From JAUSFM01 sp964343705 (GTDB taxonomy: Archaea > Nanobdellota > Nanobdellia > Woesearchaeales > UBA12501): 64,000 bases of DNA. Positions 57,671-64,000 of this stretch are shown piece after piece; position 1 is the first letter of the stretch, and each line of letters starts with the position of its first letter. The position numbers and the translations under genes were made by a program. The stretch is from assembly GCA_964343705.1 (NCBI GenBank), contig CAYFJX010000006.1, positions 62,001-126,000 on the forward strand, given 5' to 3'. A model generated the notes under the pieces. The model had not been told where the DNA came from, did no database searches, and was given only the letters and a program-made list of their open reading frames with translations.

Positions 57671-58714
57671 TTAAGATTTTGCTCCTGCATACTCACCAGA
57701 GGCTCGAGGAGTAAATGTCCAACCATGCTTCAACAGTTCTTTGTCTGGGACAGTTCGTCCTTGTTGAATTTCTTTTCTCTTACGCCACATTTTTCTTTGA
57801 CTCAAAAGAAGCTTTCCATATGCTTTCAATCGATAAGGTAGCTTTCGTGGTTCAAGCACGTTTGACACAAGCATTTGTGCAGCCATAAATGGCAACATTT
57901 TGATTGTTGTCCATGGCTGGTAAAACGTGAGCAGGTTCATTGTTCTATTCCGCTCTCCAAGATACACAGCAAACTTAGAAAAACTCTTGCTTGATTTTCT
58001 GACAACATTATGGTAGTGGTCAACCAACGAAAGCGGTGCAAACATAATCTTGTAACCCCTGCTTCGAAGAATCCATGAGAGCTTTGTTTCTTCTGCGTAA
58101 ATAAAATAATCTTCATCAAATGGAATTGGCGCAAGCTCGCGTCGGTAGATAAATGAGCATCCTTTGATTGCAGTGCTCTCAAGCAATGCTCCATTTTGTA
58201 AGTCCTCAACATTAAGTCTTTCTTTACGTTTTACTTTCACACCATACTGCAGAACATTCATAGGAAAATGGTATTCTGCGTGCGTTTCTAATGGCACTTT
58301 TTTCCCTTCACGAATCTCATACGAATTTACTGCTCCAATTTTTTCATCTGACTCAATAGCGTCAACCAGTCCAGAGAGCCAGCCAGCATGCACTTCAGTA
58401 TCATTGTTCAAAATCACAACGTACTTTGCCCGTGATTTTTTTGCAGCAATGTTATTACCACCAGTGTACCCAAGATTTTTCCCTGTTTGAATCATCTGCA
58501 CTTTCTTTTCATTGCCAAAAGCTTCTTGAAATTGCTTCCATGAATCATCATCTGATCCATTGTCTACTAAGAAGATTTCAAATGCTCCTTGTGCTAGTTC
58601 TTGCTTTAGTACTGAGCGCACACATGCAAGTGTGTAGCCAGGTTGATTCCAATTTAAAACAATCACTGAGACTAATGGTGCAGCTTCCTCGGTGCCAGCT
58701 TTTTTATCATTCAT
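57671..58714 (-). CDS. GT2-family glycosyltransferase
   Basis: The 347-residue protein has the GT-A motifs VSVIVLNWNQPGYTL, LVDNGSDDDS, GKNLGYTGGNN and a DxD-like NNDTEVHAG, then FDEDYFIYAEETKLSW, as in WbbL-type rhamnosyltransferases. Hydrophobic stretches near the C-terminus (e.g. MLPFMAAQMLVSNVL) may attach it to the membrane. A minus-strand TATA region (taaatatttataaag, ~58735-58750) precedes it. It transfers a sugar to a lipid-linked acceptor, in the same operon as the phosphatidyltransferase. Confidence 0.88.
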   Translation of the reverse strand: MNDKKAGTEEAAPLVSVIVLNWNQPGYTLACVRSVLKQELAQGAFEIFLVDNGSDDDSWKQFQEAFGNEKKVQMIQTGKNLGYTGGNNIAAKKSRAKYVVILNNDTEVHAGWLSGLVDAIESDEKIGAVNSYEIREGKKVPLETHAEYHFPMNVLQYGVKVKRKERLNVEDLQNGALLESTAIKGCSFIYRRELAPIPFDEDYFIYAEETKLSWILRSRGYKIMFAPLSLVDHYHNVVRKSSKSFSKFAVYLGERNRTMNLLTFYQPWTTIKMLPFMAAQMLVSNVLEPRKLPYRLKAYGKLLLSQRKMWRKRKEIQQGRTVPDKELLKHGWTFTPRASGEYAGAKS

Positions 58715-58833
58715 GCTGGTCTACGACTTCATCATTCTTTATAAATATTTATATGGCCTCGCCTGCCATAATCTTTATAAAGAAGCCAACAGCCCCCAAA
58801 CACTAAACACCTAACAAATACAGGGGGTACAGC

Positions 58834-60888
58834 ATGTTTAAAGATAAAAAAATACTAGCAGTGGTTCCAGCCAGAGCAGGCAGTAAAGGCCTACCTGGAA
58901 AGAACATTCGTTCTGTAGCTGGCAAGCCCCTTATTGCTTGGACTCTTGAGGCAGCAAAGCAGTCACCTTACATTGACAAGGTTATTGTTTCCACTGACGG
59001 ATTTGACATTGCAGAAGTCGCAAAAACATTCGGTGTTGATGTTCCTTTTATGCGGCCTGAACACCTTGCCTCAGACACAGCATCCTCCCTTGATGTTCTC
59101 TTTCACGCTATTGACTTTTTTGCACAACGTGGTGAAACTTTTGATTACATTATCATGCTTGAACCAACATCGCCACTGAGAACTGTTGAAGACATAAACC
59201 TAGCAATTGAAAAACTAGCCAGTCACCCTACTGCAAAGGCAATTGTGGGTGTAGCAGCAACAGAATCAGCACATCCAGACTTTACTGTTGTCACAACAGA
59301 AACAGGACTTATCAAACCATTTACTGATGGCAGTGGTCTTGGAGCACCAGGTGTTGCAGTTAAGAGACGACAAGACCTCGCACACGTGTACTTTCCTGAA
59401 GGAACCATTTACATTTCAGACATTCCAACACTACGCGAAAGAAACACATTCTACCATGACTTAACACTTGCTCATCCTGTAGATAGGTACAAACAGTTTG
59501 AAGTTGACGAAGAAATGGACCTGGTAGTCATCAGCGCTTTACTTAAAAACAGGGAAAAACAAACAATACAAAAGAGAACAGCATCAAAAGGAGTGGATCT
59601 CTGGCGTAGGGCAAAACAAATCATTCCAGGAGGATCGCAACTTCTTTCAAAACGATCAGAACTATTTTTACCAGACCAATGGCCATCTTACTTTACTAAA
59701 GCAAAAGGAGTCACTGTTACTGACATGGATGGTAACAACTTCATTGACATGACAATCATGGGAATTGGAGCGTGTGCACTTGGCTATGCAGACGAAGATG
59801 TAAATGAAGCAGTAAAAAAATGTATTGACAATGGCTCCATGAGTACACTCAACAGCTTTGAAGAAGTTGCACTTACAGAAGAGCTTCTCAGATTACATCC
59901 ATGGGCAGGGATGGCACGGTATGCTCGAACAGGAGGCGAAGCAATGGCAATTGCAGTACGAATTGCCCGAGCAAAAACAGGCAAGGACAAAGTAGCCTTT
60001 TGTGGTTATCACGGCTGGCACGACTGGTACCTTGCAGCAAACCTGTCTGACGACAAAAACCTTGACGGTCACCTGCTTCCAGGACTTGAACCAAAAGGTG
60101 TTCCACGAGCACTCAAAGGAACCAGCATCCCTTTCAAATACAATGATATTGACGCACTTAAACACATTCTCGAAACAAACCCTGACGTAGGAGTTATTGT
60201 GCTTGAAACAAAACGTCACACAGAGCCAGAAAACAACTTCCTGCAAAACGTTGTTGCTCTTGCAAAACAACATGGGGCAGTACTCATATTTGATGAGATC
60301 ACAACTGGGTGGCGAGCAGGCCTAGGAGGCATTTTCCAGGACTACAACGTAATTCCAGATATTGTTGTCTACGGAAAGTCAATAGCAAACGGCTTTGCAA
60401 TGTCAGCAATTGTTGGCACCAAGGAAGTCATGGACGCAGCACAGACAAGTTTTATCAGCAGCACATTTTGGACTGAACGAACCGGCTTTGTTGCAGCACT
60501 TGCAACCATCAAAAAAATGATTGAACACAATGTACCAGCACACCTAGTTAAGATCGGGAACCAAATCAGTGCAGGCTGGAAACAACTAGCAGAAAAGCAT
60601 GGCCTTACCATTGAAGTGTGTGGCATTCCTCCCTTAACAACATTCAAAATACAACACGAACAAAGCCAAGTACTTCACACACTATTTACACAAGAAATGC
60701 TTAAGCGAGGCTACCTTGCATCAAAAAGTATCTATGTATGTTACGCACACACAGAAGATGTTGTTGCCAAATATCTTGAAACTGTTGACGAAGTATTCGG
60801 TGTTATCAGTCGATCACTTGCAAACAACACCTCATCAGTCTTACTCAATGGCCCTGTTGCACACGCAGGCTTCAAGAGGTTAACATAA
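58834..60888 (+). CDS. CMP-nonulosonate synthetase fused to a class III aminotransferase
   Basis: The 684-residue protein joins two enzymes. Residues 1-238 are a NeuA-type cytidylyltransferase: VVPARAGSKGLPGKN, IVSTDG, MLEPTSPLR. After a ~12-residue linker, residues 251-684 are a glutamate-1-semialdehyde aminomutase-like PLP enzyme: YARTGGEA (366-371), D487 in IFDEIT and Lys515 in VVYGKSIANG. The first domain activates a sialic-type sugar with CTP; the second would add or move an amino group on a precursor. A TATA box (ctttataaag, ~58773-58782) and a Shine-Dalgarno-like gggggt precede it. It is the first gene of the operon, overlapped by the SDR gene (TAATG). Confidence 0.88.
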   Translation: MFKDKKILAVVPARAGSKGLPGKNIRSVAGKPLIAWTLEAAKQSPYIDKVIVSTDGFDIAEVAKTFGVDVPFMRPEHLASDTASSLDVLFHAIDFFAQRGETFDYIIMLEPTSPLRTVEDINLAIEKLASHPTAKAIVGVAATESAHPDFTVVTTETGLIKPFTDGSGLGAPGVAVKRRQDLAHVYFPEGTIYISDIPTLRERNTFYHDLTLAHPVDRYKQFEVDEEMDLVVISALLKNREKQTIQKRTASKGVDLWRRAKQIIPGGSQLLSKRSELFLPDQWPSYFTKAKGVTVTDMDGNNFIDMTIMGIGACALGYADEDVNEAVKKCIDNGSMSTLNSFEEVALTEELLRLHPWAGMARYARTGGEAMAIAVRIARAKTGKDKVAFCGYHGWHDWYLAANLSDDKNLDGHLLPGLEPKGVPRALKGTSIPFKYNDIDALKHILETNPDVGVIVLETKRHTEPENNFLQNVVALAKQHGAVLIFDEITTGWRAGLGGIFQDYNVIPDIVVYGKSIANGFAMSAIVGTKEVMDAAQTSFISSTFWTERTGFVAALATIKKMIEHNVPAHLVKIGNQISAGWKQLAEKHGLTIEVCGIPPLTTFKIQHEQSQVLHTLFTQEMLKRGYLASKSIYVCYAHTEDVVAKYLETVDEVFGVISRSLANNTSSVLLNGPVAHAGFKRLT

Positions 60889-61691
60889 TGACACCTGATA
60901 TTTCTTACCTGGAAAAGTTCAAACTCACTGGTAAAACAGCTGTTGTCTGTGGAGGAGTAGGTCTTCTTGGCAAGCAAATTTGTATTGCACTAGCTCAAGC
61001 AGGAGCACATGTTATTGCACTTGATATAAATACTGAACTGGGAAAGCAGTTTGAACAAGAATGTACCCAAAAAAATCTCAAAGTAACTTTTAAACAATTT
61101 GATTGCACTGCAATTGACAAACTTGAACAAAACATACAAGAACTTAACACTGAACTTGGTGGCATTCACATCTGGGTAAACACCGCATACCCGCGAACAA
61201 AGGACTGGGGAGTAGGACCTGACGCTGTCAGCGCAGCATCATGGCAAGAAAATGTTAATATCCACATGAACTCGTACTGCATTGCAGCGCTTGCCATGGC
61301 AAAAATAATGAAACAAGCAGGCACTCGTGGCTCAATCATCAACATGGGTTCAATCTATGGAGTTGTAGGTAATGATCTCACTATCTATGAAAACACTGAC
61401 ATGACCAGTCCACCAGCATACACTGCAATCAAAGGAGGCATTACTAACTTTTCACGCTACCTTGCATCATACTTTGGAGCAAATGGCATTCGTGTCAACT
61501 GTGTATGCCCAGGTGGAATTTTTAACAATCAAAACGAAACTTTTGTGCAACAATACTCACACAAGTCACCACTCAAACGAATGGGAAAACCAGACGAGAT
61601 TGCAAGTGTCATTCTTTTCCTTGCTTCTGAAGCAGCATCTTTTGTTACAGGAGCAACCATCATGGTAGATGGTGGGTGGACTGCAGTTTAA
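60888..61691 (+). CDS. Short-chain dehydrogenase/reductase of the nonulosonate operon
   Basis: The 267-residue protein has the Rossmann motif VVCGGVGLLGKQI, NTAYPR in the place of NNAG, S in INMGSIYGVVG, the Y-x3-K pair AYTAIKGG and a C-terminal MVDGGW. It starts at ATG 60888, one base into the previous stop. It resembles PtmA-type SDRs found beside NeuA/NeuB genes in bacterial flagellar glycan clusters. The likely role is a redox step on a sugar precursor or product. Substrate unknown. Confidence 0.82.
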   Translation: MTPDISYLEKFKLTGKTAVVCGGVGLLGKQICIALAQAGAHVIALDINTELGKQFEQECTQKNLKVTFKQFDCTAIDKLEQNIQELNTELGGIHIWVNTAYPRTKDWGVGPDAVSAASWQENVNIHMNSYCIAALAMAKIMKQAGTRGSIINMGSIYGVVGNDLTIYENTDMTSPPAYTAIKGGITNFSRYLASYFGANGIRVNCVCPGGIFNNQNETFVQQYSHKSPLKRMGKPDEIASVILFLASEAASFVTGATIMVDGGWTAV

Positions 61692-61731
61692 GCAAATACC
61701 AACCTATACAACATCAAAAAAATATACAGTT

Positions 61732-62901
61732 ATGGTTATCACAATAGGGGAACGGACAATCAGCACAAACACACCTTGCTTTATTATTGCAGAAGCAGGT
61801 GTTAATCATATTCTCAATCCTGAAGATCTACAACGAGCACAAGCCACTTCCCCTCTTGAGGTTGCTTACAAAATGGTTGATGCAGCGCACGCAGCAGGAG
61901 CAGATGCCATAAAATTTCAAACATTCTCAGCAGAAAAACTACAATTTAAAGGAACAGAAAAACCAAAGTACCAAGTTGATAATCTTGGCTCTGACAATAC
62001 CATTAGTTACTTTGACCTTCTGAAAAAACTTGAAACCAGCAAGGAAGACCAACAACGCATTGCAGACTACTGCAAACAAAAAGGCATACTCTTCCTCTCA
62101 ACGCCGTATGATAATGAAAGTGTCGACTTTCTTCACACACAACTTAACATTCCTGCTTTTAAGCTTGCCTCAATTGAACTAAATAACCACCTCTTTGTTC
62201 GTAAAGTTGCGCAAACAGGAAAACCCATCATTCTTTCAACAGGTCTCAGCTCACTTGCAAATGTTCGTACAGTAGTTACCAATGCAAGAAGAGAAAGATT
62301 TGCCAATCGCTTGGTTCTACTGCAGTGCACAACTAATTATCCTACTCAACCTCATGATGTACATCTCAATGTTTTGAAAACATACCAAAAAGAATTTCCA
62401 GATATTCTTGTTGGATTATCAGACCACACTCCTGGTGTTATCGCAAGTGTTGGCGCAGTTGCACTTGGCGCGACTGTACTTGAAAAACATTTTACCTTAG
62501 ACACAACCTTTGCAGGTCCAGACCATTCTGCATCACTTAACCCCCAGCAATTAACACAATGGATTAGCTCAATACGAGAACTAGAAACCTCAATGGGATC
62601 ATATGAAAAAATAGTTACACCTGTTGAAAAACAAAATGAGTCAATGCGAAAATATCTTGTTCTTCACCCACAAAAAGCAGGAACCATAATTACAGAAAGT
62701 ATGCTTACAACTATGAGGACAGGGACAGGTATTCTACCTGTTGATCAAAACCTTAACCAGATTATTGGGAGGACCCTTGCAGTGGATGTCCAGGAGGCAA
62801 CCCCTCTCACATGGGATATGATACAAAAAGTACCTGAGGCTATTATAAAGGCTGAAAATAGCCAGGAAAACTTTAAAAACAATGAGCTAACCAGGCTTTA
62901 A
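61732..62901 (+). CDS. neuB: N-acetylneuraminate/nonulosonate synthase
   Basis: The 389-residue protein starts at ATG 61732 (MVITIGERTI). It shows the NeuB features CFIIAEAGVNH, AGADAIKFQTF, LSTPYD, KLASIEL, LSTGLSS and GLSDHTPG, plus EKHFTLD, followed by a C-terminal SAF (antifreeze-like) domain (ILPVDQNLNQIIGRTLAVDV). It condenses phosphoenolpyruvate with a hexosamine to a nine-carbon acid. Length is slightly above the usual ~350. It is followed within 16 bases by an acetyltransferase gene. Confidence 0.93.
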   Translation: MVITIGERTISTNTPCFIIAEAGVNHILNPEDLQRAQATSPLEVAYKMVDAAHAAGADAIKFQTFSAEKLQFKGTEKPKYQVDNLGSDNTISYFDLLKKLETSKEDQQRIADYCKQKGILFLSTPYDNESVDFLHTQLNIPAFKLASIELNNHLFVRKVAQTGKPIILSTGLSSLANVRTVVTNARRERFANRLVLLQCTTNYPTQPHDVHLNVLKTYQKEFPDILVGLSDHTPGVIASVGAVALGATVLEKHFTLDTTFAGPDHSASLNPQQLTQWISSIRELETSMGSYEKIVTPVEKQNESMRKYLVLHPQKAGTIITESMLTTMRTGTGILPVDQNLNQIIGRTLAVDVQEATPLTWDMIQKVPEAIIKAENSQENFKNNELTRL

Positions 62902-62916
62902 GAGGGTTTACAAAAA

Positions 62917-63612
62917 ATGCGAGTGGTTATATTAGGGGCAGGCGGACAAGCACGAGTCATTATTGATATTCTTGAGCAGAACAAAAACATGGAGATTGTA
63001 GGAGTCATAGACAACTTTAGACCAGCAGGTGACAAGGTTGCAGGCTACACAGTTATTGGATCATTTAATCAACTTGATGGTCTTATCATGGACTATAAAA
63101 TTGATGGAATCATTGTTGGTGTGGGAGACAATCGCATCCGCGCAGACTATTACGCTCAACTACAAGACAAAAAAATAGTACTTATCAACGCAATCCACCC
63201 CTCTGCAAACATAGCACCTAACGTGAGGATGGGAAGAGGAGTTGTTGTTGCTCGTGAAGCAGTTATTTGCACTGGTGCAAGTATTGGCAACAATGTGATT
63301 ATTAACACTGGCTGCATAGTTGATCATGATTGTGTAGTTGGGGATCACTGCCATGTTTCATCAGGAGTTAATGTTGCAGGAACAGTCACCATCAAAACAG
63401 GAACCTTTGTTGGTATTGGTTCAACTATTATCCAAGGAATTGTAATTGGAGGCAACACCATTATCGGTGCGGGATCAGTTGTCATACAAGACATTCCTGA
63501 CAACGTCGTTGCTGTTGGCGTGCCTGCAAAACCCAAAAAAGAAATTGATTATCATAAAGAATTCGGTGAAAAACAAACATATGAAACAAACAAGGAGGTT
63601 GTTCAACTATGA
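62917..63612 (+). CDS. neuD: NeuD-like sugar O/N-acetyltransferase
   Basis: The 231-residue protein has an N-terminal Rossmann-like pyruvate-type domain (VVILGAGGQARVIIDIL) and a left-handed beta-helix of hexapeptide repeats (SIGNNVIINTGCIVDHDCVVGDHCHVSSG, in part). This is the NeuD/PglD architecture of enzymes that acetylate sialic-type precursors. It overlaps the downstream epimerase gene (ATGATG region). The acceptor is probably an amino or hydroxyl group of the nonulosonate pathway. Confidence 0.88.
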   Translation: MRVVILGAGGQARVIIDILEQNKNMEIVGVIDNFRPAGDKVAGYTVIGSFNQLDGLIMDYKIDGIIVGVGDNRIRADYYAQLQDKKIVLINAIHPSANIAPNVRMGRGVVVAREAVICTGASIGNNVIINTGCIVDHDCVVGDHCHVSSGVNVAGTVTIKTGTFVGIGSTIIQGIVIGGNTIIGAGSVVIQDIPDNVVAVGVPAKPKKEIDYHKEFGEKQTYETNKEVVQL

Positions 63613-64000
63613 TGTCTACAGAATCAAACACTCAACTAAATACCCAATCAAACAATTTTGATACAACAAGTTTTCAAGGTAAAAATGTTCTTGTCACAGG
63701 AGGTGCTGGCTTTATTGGATCAACCCTTGTTCGTGAACTACTCAAAGAAAACGCTAATGTTTTTGTCCTTGATAGCTTTATCAGTGGCAAGCGAGAAAAC
63801 CTGCAAGAAGTCGCACACCAAATTACTCTTATTGAATGCGACATCCGTGACCCAAACCTTGCTGAGCTTATGAAACAACACCAAATTAATTACGTTTTTA
63901 ACCTGGCAGCAGAACCATACATTCCACACTGCTATGATCGGCCAACACAATTCTTTGACATCAATGCAAACGGTGCAATGAATGTTATGCTTGCAGCAAA
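63609..64000 (+). CDS. NAD-dependent epimerase/dehydratase, partial (3' end outside window)
   Basis: The frame starts at ATG 63609 or 63612, overlapping the neuD stop, and runs open to the window's end. After a ~25-residue Asn/Gln/Thr-rich leader it has NVLVTGGAGFIGSTLVREL, the Rossmann signature, then LDSFISGKRENL and FNLAAEPYIPHCYDRP. It belongs to the extended SDR family; LegB/PtmC-type dehydratases that make 4-keto sugars for legionaminic acid are plausible relatives. The catalytic YxxxK lies outside the window. Confidence 0.85.
   Translation, partial: MMSTESNTQLNTQSNNFDTTSFQGKNVLVTGGAGFIGSTLVRELLKENANVFVLDSFISGKRENLQEVAHQITLIECDIRDPNLAELMKQHQINYVFNLAAEPYIPHCYDRPTQFFDINANGAMNVMLAA

Noticed and set aside
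1..64000. CRISPR arrays, insertion sequences, integrase attachment sites
   Set aside because: No regularly spaced repeats, transposase genes or integrase genes were seen on either strand; the only mobile genes are LAGLIDADG endonucleases and inteins.

Overview
The window looks like chromosomal DNA of a small-genome archaeon, probably a DPANN lineage of the Woesearchaeota/Pacearchaeota kind. Direct signs are: TATA boxes (cttaaatac / ctttatatac type) 22-30 nt upstream of many start codons, giving leaderless mRNAs; an archaeal-type SRP RNA; a tRNA-Leu with a textbook bulge-helix-bulge intron; a 5S rRNA not linked to other rRNA genes in the window; a TrmB regulator, a presenilin-type protease, a HerA-type ATPase, a Ski2/Mtr4-type helicase and two LAGLIDADG inteins. 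Lineage is an inference; no marker in the window fixes it.

Layout. 1-6.0 kb: 3' end of leuS, an HD phosphohydrolase, a lamin-tail lipoprotein, a small tyrosine phosphatase directly behind the SRP RNA gene, an acetyltransferase-like protein, the intron-bearing tRNA-Leu and a free-standing homing endonuclease. 6.0-20 kb: S-layer-like protein, small membrane proteins, an exosome-associated RNA-binding protein, presenilin homologue, lipoproteins, a nitrilase-family amidase, HerA with an intein in its P-loop, an NFACT (RqcH-like) protein without its C-terminal domain, and 5S rRNA. 20.1-27.2 kb: six genes coupled by SD-spaced or ATGA junctions making an activated sugar (nucleotidyltransferase, GHMP kinase, HAD phosphatase, hexose phosphomutase, nucleotide-sugar dehydrogenase with intein, unknown).

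27-34 kb: mostly unknown genes, a zincin-like protein, a reading frame split by one amber codon, an AT-rich two-gene membrane module and the Ski2-like helicase. 34-42.6 kb: a TumE-like toxin/HTH pair, then a long minus-strand group: UDP-HexNAc dehydrogenase, epimerase, RHH protein, CysD, homing endonuclease, unknown, CysN, AlkP-superfamily enzyme and two membrane proteins; this suggests sulfate activation tied to surface-glycan modification. 42.7-52.5 kb: GT4 glycosyltransferase and flippase, a soluble histidine-kinase-like protein, a nucleotidyltransferase/small-protein pair with a palindromic operator, and a methyltransferase/B12-radical-SAM operon containing a -1 frameshift.

52.6-64 kb: an accessory operon of RHH-Doc fusion, small P-loop protein and a TrmB regulator with three effector repeats; then AlkP phosphohydrolase, CDP-alcohol phosphatidyltransferase and GT2; finally a nonulosonic (sialic-type) acid operon running off the end: NeuA-aminotransferase fusion, SDR, NeuB, NeuD, and an NAD-dependent epimerase/dehydratase. 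Surface polysaccharide/glycolipid synthesis is the main theme of the right half, and homing elements (two inteins, two free-standing LAGLIDADG genes) recur throughout. No stretch longer than about 300 bases lacks a gene once the SRP RNA (4083-4351) is counted. No CRISPR array, insertion sequence or replication origin was seen.
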